A stretch of 64,000 nt of DNA, from the NCBI GenBank assembly GCA_003298465.1, contig QNGA01000001.1, positions 744,001 through 808,000 on the forward strand. Reading direction: 5' to 3'. Numbering within the stretch: the stretch's first letter is position 1; every line of letters starts with the position of its first letter. Below are positions 19,024 to 27,256 of the stretch, one piece after another. This DNA is from a halophilic archaeon (GTDB lineage Archaea > Halobacteriota > Halobacteria > Halobacteriales > Haladaptataceae). The position numbers were made by a program, and so were the translations under genes. A model generated the notes under the pieces. The model was not told the DNA's origin and made no database searches. It saw nothing but the letters and a program-made list of their open reading frames with translations.

Positions 19024-19152
19024 TGCTGGCATGCGTGTTAGGCCATACCAGACGAAGATAAACGTTGCGGAGCTAACGCCCGAAAACCGCAGGCCTTCTC
19101 CGAGGTACGCTCCCGTTCTGGAAGCGACGGATATCGCCGCGTTCGCCCGGAC

Positions 19153-19596
19153 TCATCCGCCGGCCGACGACGGCGAGTCGTCGCCGACCACCACGGCCTC
19201 GGGGTCGAACCGGTCGCCGGTCCAGCGCCACGACCCGACGTAGGGGTTCGACCCGTTCAGCGAGACGATGACGTAGGAGTAGCCCGGCCACGTCGCCGAG
19301 GAGCGGTCGGCGTCGCTCGGCGAGTCCGGACCGGACGGGTGCGAGTGGTAGAAGCCGACGACCTCCGTTCCCTGCGATTCGATGGTCTCCATGACGGCGA
19401 GTTGCTCCTCCGGGTCGATGGCGTACCGCGTCCGCGGGTCGTCGGCGACGTTCTCCGTCAGGAACGTGTCGCCGACGTACGCGTCGCCGTCGTCGCCGTC
19501 GCGGTCGCCCGCCAGGATGCCGCACACCTCCTCCGGTCGCCCCCGCCGGGCGTGACTGACGAGGGTGTCGTACACCTCCCGGGAGAGGGTTATCAT
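19153..19596 (-). CDS. JAMM/MPN+ metalloprotease, desampylase-like (HvJAMM1 type)
   Basis: Desampylases cleave the isopeptide link between ubiquitin-like SAMP proteins and targets, and process SAMPs used in sulfur transfer. The 147-residue MPN domain has a complete JAMM zinc site: Glu23 in PEEVCGILAG, and H84-x-H86-P...S94-x2-D97 in YHSHPSGPDSPSDAD. Length matches the single-domain Haloferax HvJAMM1. No SAMP or E1 gene is in the window. The start at 19596 is set by a TATA box 28 nt upstream; the longer frame adds a basic non-homologous lead. Confidence 0.87.
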   Translation of the reverse strand: MITLSREVYDTLVSHARRGRPEEVCGILAGDRDGDDGDAYVGDTFLTENVADDPRTRYAIDPEEQLAVMETIESQGTEVVGFYHSHPSGPDSPSDADRSSATWPGYSYVIVSLNGSNPYVGSWRWTGDRFDPEAVVVGDDSPSSAGG

Positions 19597-19620
19597 GGAA
19601 CGACGTTTGCCCGCGGTCGG

Positions 19621-19627
19621 TATAAGC
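19621..19627 (-). promoter_or_regulatory. TATA box of the desampylase gene
   Basis: Reads GCTTATA on the minus strand, 28 nt before the ATG at 19596. Confidence 0.55.
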
Positions 19628-19776
19628 GGGCGGGCCGACGCCCGAAGTCGCCGCGGACGCCGGCGGCGGGCGACCGCCGTCCTGCCGGGTCTCCGAGTCG
19701 GGCGTCGACCCGCGCCGAGCGGTCGTCCTCTTCCCCCTCTTTCGTGCGACGGCAGTCGAGAACGGTGCGTACCTTC

Positions 19777-19797
19777 GTTAACCAACTAAATGGTAAC
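19777..19797. promoter_or_regulatory. imperfect inverted repeat, candidate operator
   Basis: GTTAACCA (19777-19784) and TGGTAAC (19791-19797) are complementary apart from one extra A, with a 6-bp AT-rich spacer. No partner gene can be assigned; the nearest start is the desampylase gene 180 bp away. Confidence 0.25.
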
Positions 19798-19898
19798 AGT
19801 ACTTTTCCACCTCCCAAAGTCGTCATTGTACGTCGTTTTCTGGCTGCCAATGCAGTCGTATCCCTCTATGGTTGTTCGGCTATTATCTTTGGACAATT

Positions 19899-19904
19899 AA
19901 AAAA
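19899..19904 (-). terminator. oligo-T terminator after tRNA-Leu
   Basis: Six consecutive T on the minus strand following a GC-rich stretch (CACGCGG), 26 nt beyond the tRNA 3' end. Oligo-T stretches terminate archaeal RNA polymerase without a required hairpin. Confidence 0.55.
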
Positions 19905-19929
19905 CCGCGTGAAAGAAGCGCGAAGTGAA

Positions 19930-20014
19930 TGCGAGGGATGGGATTCGAACCCATGGACTCCTACGAGAGCGGGTCTTAAGCCCGCCGCCTTTGGCCTGGC
20001 TCGGCAACCCTCGC
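19930..20014 (-). tRNA. tRNA-Leu, anticodon UAA
   Basis: The 85-nt minus-strand sequence starts GCGAGGG and ends CCCTCGC plus discriminator A; the acceptor stem pairs over 7 bp. The anticodon arm is GCGGG-CTTAAGA-CCCGC, giving anticodon TAA (decodes UUA and UUG). A long variable arm (class II) and a T arm with GGTTCGAATCC confirm leucine. No intron is present and CCA is not encoded. UUA codons are rare in this GC-rich genome. Confidence 0.96.
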
Positions 20015-20189
20015 CCGTCGGTCGGTTGACGCTTCCAGCGCAAGTGGGTTTCGATTACTCGGCGCACGGTGGCGAGCGTCACCGGTCGTCCGTCGGACCC
20101 CTCGCCTCGACGAGCGAACCACCGCCGGAAGCGGGTTCGACCACCCGTACGCTCCGGCCCTCGGTCGGGGGGTCGTGACGGAGGCCTCC

Positions 20190-20657
20190 TCAACCGGTCT
20201 GCCAGGGCAACGACCGCGGGTAGTGGTGGCGGCGGACGGCCTCCGCGACCGCGACGAATCCGCCGAGAACGAGCACGATCGCCGCCACTCCGGCGGGTTC
20301 CGTTTCGGCGAAGCCGATCTCGTGGGTGAAGACGTAGGCCGCGTCCCCTTTCCGGACGACTACTTGCTTCGGACGGAGGCCGGACTGTCCGATGCCGGGA
20401 ATCGGCGCACTACTCTCGAACGCGTATCGCTTTCCGTCGATTCCCCCGTCCACGACGCGCTGTTCCTGCGGGGGGAGGTTCCCGTACTCGTAGACGGGAC
20501 TGTCCTCCTCCCACGGATTCTCCGTCGTGGAATCGAGGGCGAACTCGTACTGGAGCGCTCCGAACCCGACGACTATCCCGCCGAACACCATGAACACTCC
20601 CAGGAAGAACACTCCGTAATGTATCCACTTCTCTCGGGGACCAACCGTTCGAGTCAT
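20190..20657 (-). CDS. two-helix membrane protein with extracytoplasmic middle domain
   Basis: A 155-residue protein. Residues 13-35 (HYGVFFLGVFMVFGGIVVGFG) and about 123-142 (AGVAAIVLVLGGFVAV) are transmembrane helices, with a soluble domain of about 85 residues between them. That domain has the pattern VYEYGNLPPQEQRVVDGG followed later by KGDAAYVFTHEI. This is reminiscent of two short paralogues at 51213 and 51524 in this window, and of haloarchaeal proteins I recall as DUF7979. A TATA-like AAAACTTATC lies about 27 nt upstream. Function unknown. Confidence 0.68.
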   Translation of the reverse strand: MTRTVGPREKWIHYGVFFLGVFMVFGGIVVGFGALQYEFALDSTTENPWEEDSPVYEYGNLPPQEQRVVDGGIDGKRYAFESSAPIPGIGQSGLRPKQVVVRKGDAAYVFTHEIGFAETEPAGVAAIVLVLGGFVAVAEAVRRHHYPRSLPWQTG

Positions 20658-21059
20658 GCTCGCAGATGCACCGCCGAACGTGATAAGTTTTCTCCAGTTA
20701 GAGCGGATTATTTATCGTCCGACGGGAACCTGTCCACGAATCAGGGGTCTCGACTCGTCCGTAGTACGCCCGGAGCGAACCGCCCGATTCGAGGTCGCAC
20801 CCTCGCGGACGGTTCGACGGTACGCTCGTCCGTTCGGTGGTCCGTGCCGTCGGTTCCTCCGCGGTAATTCCCAGCAGTAATTTTCAGTACCGGAGAAGCC
20901 GGTGCGACGACCGACTCGCGCAACGGGCCGTAACAGATTGCTAACCGGATGTTCCGCGGCGGTAATCTGGATTCCCTCGAGATAAGGACACGTCGAATCG
21001 ACGAACGGAGCGCAACTATCCGTCCCGTTTAACGGCGATATCGATGTAGCGTTCTCCGT
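20658..21059. other. 402-bp divergent intergenic region
   Basis: It separates the minus-strand membrane protein from the plus-strand secreted protein. It contains promoter-like AT runs: AAAACTTATC (minus) near 20685, GGATTATTTATCG (plus) near 20707, and TAATTTTCAG near 20880. The plus-strand box near 20710 has no gene at the expected distance, so a short RNA is possible. No coding sequence recognised. Confidence 0.5.
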
Positions 21060-22046
21060 ATGCAACAGACAGGCAAGTTCGGAGCCGTACTGGTGGCGAC
21101 ACTGCTTGTGTTCGCGAGCGGGGCGGGCGTGAGCGCCGGGCAGTCCGGGACGGCAACTGAAGGGGTAGTGCTTCAGGACGTGACGGTCGACGAACTCCAG
21201 GTCGGGAACGCGACGGTCGAGAACGCGGTGATTCAGTCGGTCCGTGCGGACCAGATCCGCCTTGAGGACTCCGGTCGGACGCTCACCAACGTGCAAATGT
21301 CCGACGTCCGCATCGAGCAGTTGTCGCTCGACAACGTCACTCTCTCGGACGTCAACGCGACGAACATGACGGGCAACGCGTCCAGCGCCGGGAGCGTCGA
21401 CCTCGACGCCGCCAACGTTCAGCAGGTGTCCATCCAGCGCGTGACGGTCCAGACGGTCGTCGTGGAGGAGGTCCGGCAACTCGGCACTGACGAGGCGGCC
21501 GCGACGACCACGACGCCCGCGGAAACGACGACTCCGACGGAGAACGAGACGACGACCCCGGCGGAGAACGAGACCACGACACCCGAGTCCGGCGACGTCG
21601 ACACGATGTCGATCCGGGAAGTCAGGGTCGAACAGCTCGACGTCGGCTCGCTGTCCCTCCAGAGCGTCGCCACCGGGCAGACGCAGGCGACCACCACCGA
21701 ACAGCCCGCGCAGGGCAACGCTACCGACTTCGAGTACGAACTGGTCATCGTAGCGAACGCGTCGGTCGACAACGCCACGGCCGAGACGGCGTCGGTCGAG
21801 AGCTTCACCTTCGTGGAGGAGCCGGGAACCGCAACGCCCACCCCGGCTGAGACGACGACGCCGGCGGAGAACGAGACGACGACGCCGGCAGAAGAAACGC
21901 CCACGCCGGCCGAGACGGAGGTCGGTGAGACGACCACACCGGCGGCCGAGACGACGCCAGCGAACGAAACGGCCGCGACGGAGGTCGGTGAGACGACCGC
22001 GGCAGGCCAGACGACTACGACGGTGGCGGGCGAAACGACGACCTGA
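21060..22046 (+). CDS. secreted protein with repetitive strands and Thr/Pro/Glu-rich low-complexity regions
   Basis: A 328-residue protein with a Sec signal peptide (KFGAVLVATLLVFASGAGVSA, cleaved near residue 26). Residues 35-125 and 180-205 repeat a short strand pattern with alternating Val/Leu (TVDELQVGNATVENAVIQ, VRIEQLSLDNVTLSDV, VRVEQLDVGSLSLQSV), suggestive of a beta-helix-like stack. Two low-complexity regions (about 140-180 and 245-328) consist of TTTPAENE-type units with several NxT glycosylation sequons. No C-terminal anchor such as PGF-CTERM is visible. It may be a secreted or loosely wall-associated glycoprotein; the function is unknown. Confidence 0.75.
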   Translation: MQQTGKFGAVLVATLLVFASGAGVSAGQSGTATEGVVLQDVTVDELQVGNATVENAVIQSVRADQIRLEDSGRTLTNVQMSDVRIEQLSLDNVTLSDVNATNMTGNASSAGSVDLDAANVQQVSIQRVTVQTVVVEEVRQLGTDEAAATTTTPAETTTPTENETTTPAENETTTPESGDVDTMSIREVRVEQLDVGSLSLQSVATGQTQATTTEQPAQGNATDFEYELVIVANASVDNATAETASVESFTFVEEPGTATPTPAETTTPAENETTTPAEETPTPAETEVGETTTPAAETTPANETAATEVGETTAAGQTTTTVAGETTT

Positions 22047-22195
22047 CGGAGCGCCGATTCGTTTTCCCGCGCCGGCAGGACGAGAGCGCGGACGCGTCCC
22101 CGACGATTCGTCACAGATATTTAAGGGAGACTAAGGGACATACAGTCCGAAAACGGCAGGTCTTATGTTCTCGCTGGCGAATCCTCCGTACGTTC

Positions 22196-23458
22196 ATGAG
22201 CTACGAGAAAGTCGAGGTCCCCGAGGAAGGGGAGAAGATTACGCTCGAAGAGGGGACCGAGGACCAACTCGTCGTACCGGACGAGCCCATCATCCCGATA
22301 ATCCACGGGGACGGCATCGGACAGGACGTCGGTCCGGCCGCCCAGAAGGTGCTCGAGACGGCGGCCCAGGCCACGGGACACGACATCCACTGGATGCGCG
22401 TGTACGCCGGCGAGAGCGCCCGAGAGCGCTACGACGAGAACCTTCCCGACGACACCGTCGAGGCGCTCAAGGAGTTCCGCGTCTCCATCAAGGGGCCGCT
22501 CACGACGCCCGTCGGCGCCGGCTTCCGGTCGCTGAACGTCGCGCTCCGCAAGCGCCTCGACCTGTACGCCAACGTCCGACCGACGTACCACCTCGACGGC
22601 GTCCCGTCGCCCGTCAAGGACCCCGGCCAGATGGACATGGTCACGTTCCGCGAGAACACGGAGGACGTGTACGCCGGCATCGAGTGGGAGGCCGGCACCG
22701 ACGAGGTCCAGGAGGTCAAGGAGTTCGTCGAGAGCGAGATGGGCGAAGACGACACCATCCACGACGGCCCGGTCGGCATCGGCGTCAAGCCCATCACGGA
22801 GTTCGGCACGAAGCGCCTCGTCCGGAAGGCCATCGACTACGCGCTCGAACACGACCGCGACTCGGTGACCCTGGTCCACAAGGGGAACATCATGAAGTAC
22901 ACCGAGGGCGCGTTCCGCGACTGGGGCTACGAGGTCGCAGAAGAGGAGTACGGCGACGAGGTCATCAGCGAGGACACGCTCTGGGAGGAGCGCGACGGCG
23001 AGGCGCCCGAGGACGCCGTGGTCGTCAACGACCGCATCGCCGACAACATGCTCCAGCAGGTGCTCACCCGGACCGACGAGTACGACGTCATCGCCACGAT
23101 GAACCTGAACGGCGACTACCTCAGCGACGCCTGCGGGGCCCAGATCGGCGGTCTCGGCATCGCGCCGGGGTCGAACTTCGGCGACGGTCGGTTCCTCGCC
23201 GAACCGGTCCACGGTAGCGCGCCGAAGTACGCCGGCCAGGACAAGGTGAACCCGACCGCGATGATCCTCTCGGGTCGCATCATGCTCGAACGCCTGGGCT
23301 GGACCGAGGCCGCAGACCTCGTCCGCGACGCCGTCGAGGAGACCATCGACTCCGGCAAGGTCACCTACGACCTGGAACGCCAGATCGAGGGCGGCGAGAA
23401 GCTCGCCACCAGCGAGTTCGCCGACGCGGTCTGTGAGAACATCGAGTCGATGTCCTGA
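22196..23458 (+). CDS. icd: isocitrate dehydrogenase (NADP+)
   Basis: Oxidative decarboxylation of isocitrate to 2-oxoglutarate in the TCA cycle. The 420-residue protein matches the bacterial-type Icd. It has the nucleotide start IPIIHGDGIGQDVG-like segment (about 32-44), TTPVGAGFRSLNVALRK with the substrate Ser/Arg residues, FRENTEDVYAGIE, and metal Asp residues in NLNGDYLSDACGAQIGG. The adenine-binding region EPVHGSAPKYAGQDKVNP follows. An AGATATTTAAGG element near 22112-22124 may be its promoter, which would leave a leader of about 45 nt. Confidence 0.96.
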   Translation: MSYEKVEVPEEGEKITLEEGTEDQLVVPDEPIIPIIHGDGIGQDVGPAAQKVLETAAQATGHDIHWMRVYAGESARERYDENLPDDTVEALKEFRVSIKGPLTTPVGAGFRSLNVALRKRLDLYANVRPTYHLDGVPSPVKDPGQMDMVTFRENTEDVYAGIEWEAGTDEVQEVKEFVESEMGEDDTIHDGPVGIGVKPITEFGTKRLVRKAIDYALEHDRDSVTLVHKGNIMKYTEGAFRDWGYEVAEEEYGDEVISEDTLWEERDGEAPEDAVVVNDRIADNMLQQVLTRTDEYDVIATMNLNGDYLSDACGAQIGGLGIAPGSNFGDGRFLAEPVHGSAPKYAGQDKVNPTAMILSGRIMLERLGWTEAADLVRDAVEETIDSGKVTYDLERQIEGGEKLATSEFADAVCENIESMS

Positions 23459-23634
23459 TTCCGGACCCTCCCGAGACGACGCAGTCCGTTCTTTTTCGCG
23501 GATTCGGTTCGAGAGCGGCGAGCGCGTCCCGAGCGGAATCTTCCGGTCCGTTCGACGGCCTGCGGCGGGGGCCCTGCCCGGGCGCGGCCGAACGAGCGAT
23601 GACGGTCGGCGTCGAAGTGGACCGGGGGTTCCAG

Positions 23635-24330
23635 ATGCAGACACCGACCGAAGCCGACCGCACCGCCGAATCGCCGACGCGTCGAACGCCGCTGCTGGGC
23701 GAACCGTTCCCGACGCTGTCCGTCGAGACCACGCAGGGGCCGAAGACCATCCCCGACGACTACGCCGGCCAGTGGTTCGTCCTCTTCAGTCACCCGGGCG
23801 ACTTCACGCCGGTCTGCACGACGGAGTTCGTCGCCTTCGAGCGCCGTCGCGAGGCGTTCGAGGAACTCGACGTCGCGCTGATGGGGCTGTCGGTCGACCG
23901 GGTCCACTCGCACATCAAGTGGGTCGAGTGGATAGAGGCGGAGTTCGACGTGGACGTCTCGTTTCCCATCATCGCCGACGAGGCGGCCCGCGTCGCGGAC
24001 AGACTCGGGATGATACACCCGGAGATGGGGACGAGCACCGTCCGGTCCGTGTTCGTCGTCGACCCCGGGGGAACGCTGCGGCTGACGCTGTACTATCCGA
24101 TGGAGGTTGGCCGGAACGTCGACGAGATACTGCGCGCGATTCGGGCGCTCCAGACCGCCGACGAGGAGACGGTGGCGACGCCGGCCAACTGGCCGGACAA
24201 CGAGGACCACGACGACCGACTCCTGCTCCGGCCGCCCTCGGACGAGGCCGGTGCGGAGGCTCGCCTCTCGGAAGCGGACGAGGAGGGGTACGACTGCCGC
24301 GACTGGTGGTTCTGCACCCGCGACCGCTGA
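23635..24330 (+). CDS. peroxiredoxin, Prx6/1-Cys-like
   Basis: A thiol peroxidase reducing hydrogen peroxide and organic peroxides. The 231-residue protein carries the peroxidatic motif DFTPVCTTEF (Cys about residue 62), an Arg-containing TVRSVFVVDPGG segment, and the long C-terminal extension of the Prx6 group (YYPMEVGRNVDEILR). Close to the end is CRDWWFCTRDR, two extra cysteines five residues apart that could act as resolving thiols. I start at ATG 23635; an upstream GTG/ATG at 23599 adds 12 residues with no conserved look. It is convergent with a cupin gene 6 bp away. Confidence 0.92.
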   Translation: MQTPTEADRTAESPTRRTPLLGEPFPTLSVETTQGPKTIPDDYAGQWFVLFSHPGDFTPVCTTEFVAFERRREAFEELDVALMGLSVDRVHSHIKWVEWIEAEFDVDVSFPIIADEAARVADRLGMIHPEMGTSTVRSVFVVDPGGTLRLTLYYPMEVGRNVDEILRAIRALQTADEETVATPANWPDNEDHDDRLLLRPPSDEAGAEARLSEADEEGYDCRDWWFCTRDR

Positions 24331-24336
24331 CCCGGG

Positions 24337-24675
24337 TCAGTCCCGCCAGTCGGGGTCGGTCCGCGGCGGACTGAACACGTCGATACCTCGCACCGGGTCG
24401 TCGGTCCGGTTCTCGGCGGCGTGCGGTTCGCCGCCCGGGACGGAGTAGGAGTCGTTCTCCTCGATGACGAACTCCTCGCCGTCGACGAGGAACGTGAGCG
24501 CGCTGGCGTAGACGAACCCCGCCTGCTCGTGGCGGTGGCTGTGTTCGGGCACCGTCGCCCCCGGTTCGATGTGGAAGTGCTGGACGCTCATCCGCTCGCC
24601 GGCCGCCAACTGGGTGAGGAAGACGCCGTCGACGGCCTCGGTCGCGCCGCGGTCCGACAGTGCTGTCGAGTCCAT
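24337..24675 (-). CDS. cupin-domain protein
   Basis: A single-domain 112-residue beta-barrel protein. The metal-site motifs are PGATVPEHSHRHEQAGFVY (cupin motif 1 with three His and a Glu nearby) and YSVPGGEPHAAEN (motif 2 with the final His). Such small cupins include dioxygenases, isomerases and ligand sensors, so the function is open. The start at 24675 is supported by a TATA-like GATTTAGG (minus strand) 28 nt upstream; the ATG at 24690 lies in frame but closer to the box. It is convergent with the peroxiredoxin. Confidence 0.82.
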   Translation of the reverse strand: MDSTALSDRGATEAVDGVFLTQLAAGERMSVQHFHIEPGATVPEHSHRHEQAGFVYASALTFLVDGEEFVIEENDSYSVPGGEPHAAENRTDDPVRGIDVFSPPRTDPDWRD

Positions 24676-24763
24676 GTCTTCCGATACCACGCTCCGAACC
24701 TAAATCCCGGCGGTCCCGGTCCGCGACGGAGCCGTTTTGTAGCCCTCGCCCGCACGTCACGTC

Positions 24764-26395
24764 ATGCACCTGCTCGCCGTTCACGCCGAGCGGTTCTCGT
24801 TCGCCGCGGAGACGCCGGCGAACGAAGCGAGCGACCCGGACGCCGCGGCGGAGACGCCGGCGGACGTCGCGTCGGCCGGGACGGCCGCGATGACGGCCGA
24901 CCTCGGCGCGTGCGTCGTCGTCGCGGCGGCGGTCGAGCGCGGGGATGGAGCGACCCCCGCCGGAACCGCGGCGGCGGCCGCGGCCGAGTGCCGGGCCGTG
25001 GTCGACCGACTCGGCGAGTCCCGGGTCGCGCTCGTGCCGACCGACCACCTCACGGACTCGCCGGCGGCCGACGCGGCGGACGCGGTCGCCGTCCTGCGGT
25101 CGCTGGTGGCCGACCTCGCCGCCGACGGGCAACTTGAAATCGTCCGCGCGCCCGTCGGCTGGCATCTCGCCGTCGAACTGGAGAAGCGCGGGCACCCGTT
25201 CGCGGCGCAGTCGCTGGACGTGGACCCCGTGGCGCTCCGAGCGCCGACTACCGGGCGGTCCCTCCGGCTTCCGGACGGCGAGCGCCTCGACCCGGAGGAC
25301 GCCGGCGCACGCCTGCCCGACGCGGTGGCGGCGACCGTCGAGGCGGTCGCGAACGAGGCCGACGACTCGCGGCGAACCCGTCTCCCGCGTGACCTGCTGG
25401 CGGAGACGGGACTGGTCGTCGGCGACCGGACGGCGGACGAGCGACCGCACTGGCTCCCGCGCGGTGCGGTCGCTCGCGACGCGCTCGCGGCCCGCGCCGA
25501 CGACTGCTTCGCCGCTCTCGACGCCGCCCCGGTCGAGACGCCCGCGGGGGTCGGCCCGCTGGCGACCGCGCCCGACACCCTCGACGACCTCCCGTGGCGT
25601 CGGGCCGAACGCTCGCGGGACGTTCCCGCGGCGGTCGCGGTCGTCGAGTCGGGCGACGCCGACGCCGAACTCCGGCGGCAGGCGGCGGTCGTCGCGCGCG
25701 CCGTCGCCGCGCTGGGTTCCGCGTTCCTGCCCGTGGTCCGGGCGCGGGGCGAGCGCGCCGACGCGCTCGCCGCCGACCTCGCCGCCGACATCGACGCACC
25801 GGTGCTCGCCGAGCGACGGGACGACGGCGGCGAGCGCACCGAGGTCGAGTTCCACCCGGTCGGGGCGACCTGGCCAGGCGAGCGACCGCGCGTGGCGCGC
25901 GACGACGCGAGCGCCGGGCGATTCGACGTGGCGCTCGCGGACGGTGGCCGGCCGGCGGTCGTTCGCTGTGCGCCGCTCGGCTCCCTCGCCGGTGCGGTCG
26001 CGACCGCCGTCGAACGCGGCGAGTCGCGCGATCCGCCGCGGCTTCCCGCGTGGCTCGCGCCGACGCAGGTCCGGTTCGTCCCGGTCGCCGCCGAACACGC
26101 CGACCGCTGCGACGCGCTGGCCGCGGACTGCCGGGCGCAGGACGTCCGGGCGGACGTGGACGCCCGCGCCGTGCCCGTCGGCGAGCGCCTCGAACGCGCC
26201 GAGCGCGACCGGGTACCGTACTACGTCGTCGTCGGCGACCGCGAGGGAGGGTCGGAGGCCGTTCCCGTGACGGACCGCGTCGCGCGCGAACAGCGGAAGC
26301 GGACGGTCGACGGACTGTGCGAGACGATTCTGGCGGAGATTGCCGACCGCCCCCGGCCGCGGCGAACCGTCCCCGGACGCGTCGGCGAGCGGTGA
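24764..26395 (+). CDS. ThrRS-related protein: archaeal editing domain plus anticodon-binding domain, degenerate synthetase core
   Basis: A 543-residue protein. Residues 1-145 resemble the archaeal ThrRS N-terminal editing domain (MHLLAVHAERFSF, LVPTDHLTDSP, IVRAPVGWHLAVELEKRGHP). Residues 425-530 resemble the class II anticodon-binding domain of ThrRS (APTQVRFVPVAAEHADRC, VPYYVVVGDREGGSEAVPVTDR). Between them, PRGAVARDALAARADD and PVETPAGVGPLA recall ThrRS core sequence. I cannot find the zinc Cys/His set or a motif 2 Arg, so aminoacylation is unlikely. This matches the split ThrRS-edit of Sulfolobales in design, so a trans-editing factor that removes Ser from tRNA-Thr is the best inference. 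The genuine ThrRS is outside the window. Confidence 0.75.
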   Translation: MHLLAVHAERFSFAAETPANEASDPDAAAETPADVASAGTAAMTADLGACVVVAAAVERGDGATPAGTAAAAAAECRAVVDRLGESRVALVPTDHLTDSPAADAADAVAVLRSLVADLAADGQLEIVRAPVGWHLAVELEKRGHPFAAQSLDVDPVALRAPTTGRSLRLPDGERLDPEDAGARLPDAVAATVEAVANEADDSRRTRLPRDLLAETGLVVGDRTADERPHWLPRGAVARDALAARADDCFAALDAAPVETPAGVGPLATAPDTLDDLPWRRAERSRDVPAAVAVVESGDADAELRRQAAVVARAVAALGSAFLPVVRARGERADALAADLAADIDAPVLAERRDDGGERTEVEFHPVGATWPGERPRVARDDASAGRFDVALADGGRPAVVRCAPLGSLAGAVATAVERGESRDPPRLPAWLAPTQVRFVPVAAEHADRCDALAADCRAQDVRADVDARAVPVGERLERAERDRVPYYVVVGDREGGSEAVPVTDRVAREQRKRTVDGLCETILAEIADRPRPRRTVPGRVGER

Positions 26396-26444
26396 GGGCC
26401 CCGCAGGGGTCGGCTTCGTTGTGGGATTTCACGAAGTTCAACCA

Positions 26445-26451
26445 ATTTAAG
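26445..26451 (+). promoter_or_regulatory. TATA-like box of the aspartoacylase-family gene
   Basis: ATTTAAG centred about 29 nt before the ATG at 26477. It is flanked by GTTCAACC and by AGTTG-AGGTC-CAACT, a short inverted repeat. Confidence 0.5.
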
Positions 26452-26476
26452 CCAGTTGAGGTCCAACTAGTCATCG

Positions 26477-27253
26477 ATGCAGACAGAGACGGTCGGCGAC
26501 GGCACGCCCGACCTCGCCGTCGTCGCGTGCCTCCACGGCGACGAACAGTGCGGAAAGTCGGCGATAGGGAACCTGCTGGCCGAGCGGCCGGTGCTCGACC
26601 GCGCCGTGCAGTTCGTCGTGGCGAACGAGGCGGCGATCGCCGCGAACGTGCGCTTCGTCGACGAGGACCTCAACCGCGCGTTCCCCGGCAACCCGGACGG
26701 CGACACCTACGAGTCGCGACTCGCGGCCGAACTGCTGGCGGAACTGCGCGACCGGCGCGTGCTCGACCTGCACTCGACGCACTCGCATCCGGTCCCGTTC
26801 GCGCTCGTCGACGGCCTCGACGAGACGCGGCGAAACCTGGTCCGCGCGACCGGACTCGACCGGGTCGTCGACATCGGCCACATCCCGGGCGGCCTCATCA
26901 GCCACGTCGCCGGCGTCGCGGTCGAGTGCGGCTACGTCGGCACGGCGACCGCCGAGCGCAACGCCGAGCGCGTCCTCCGAAACTTCCTCGGCGCGACGGG
27001 CGCGCTGGACGTTCCCTTCGACGAGAGCGACCCCGAGGTGTACCGCGTGATGGGAGTGGCCGCGGGACGGGAGTACGAGTTCGTCGGCCGGAACTTCGAG
27101 CGCGTCGAGGCGGGCGAAACGTTCGCCAGCCGGGACGGCGACGAGTTGCAGGCCGACGAGCCGTTCTACCCCGTCCTGATGTCCACGGAAGGGTACGACG
27201 AGATGGTCGGGTTCTGCGCCGAGCGACTCGGTCGGCTCTCGGAGGTCAGTTGA
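26477..27253 (+). CDS. succinylglutamate desuccinylase/aspartoacylase-family zinc hydrolase
   Basis: A 258-residue M14-like deacylase. The zinc-binding HxxE is H20-GDE (CLHGDEQCGK) and the third ligand is in LDLHSTHSH near residue 98. DEDLNRAFPGN is the family arginine motif that holds the substrate carboxylate. A catalytic Glu is plausible in VAVECGYVG. Family members remove acyl groups from N-acyl amino acids such as N-acetyl-aspartate or N-succinyl-glutamate. It is convergent with the dgcA-like gene 3 bp away, so a role in N-acyl-glutamate breakdown is an attractive but unproven inference. Confidence 0.85.
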   Translation: MQTETVGDGTPDLAVVACLHGDEQCGKSAIGNLLAERPVLDRAVQFVVANEAAIAANVRFVDEDLNRAFPGNPDGDTYESRLAAELLAELRDRRVLDLHSTHSHPVPFALVDGLDETRRNLVRATGLDRVVDIGHIPGGLISHVAGVAVECGYVGTATAERNAERVLRNFLGATGALDVPFDESDPEVYRVMGVAAGREYEFVGRNFERVEAGETFASRDGDELQADEPFYPVLMSTEGYDEMVGFCAERLGRLSEVS

Positions 27254-27256
27254 GGC

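Larger units (their letters stand above)
19597..19929. other. intergenic region between desampylase gene and tRNA-Leu
   Basis: This 333-bp gap is clearly AT-richer than its surroundings. It contains the desampylase promoter on the left, an inverted repeat at 19777-19797, and the tRNA terminator on the right. I see no convincing coding sequence in either strand. Confidence 0.6.

Noticed and set aside
17055..19061. 668-codon plus-strand frame antisense to the symporter
   Set aside because: Antisense composition artefact over a clear 13-helix membrane protein gene.
19597..19929. Possible minus-strand 85-codon frame at 19593-19850
   Set aside because: It begins with KRRTMTTLGGGK-type basic sequence and covers promoter and inverted-repeat sequence; no coding character.
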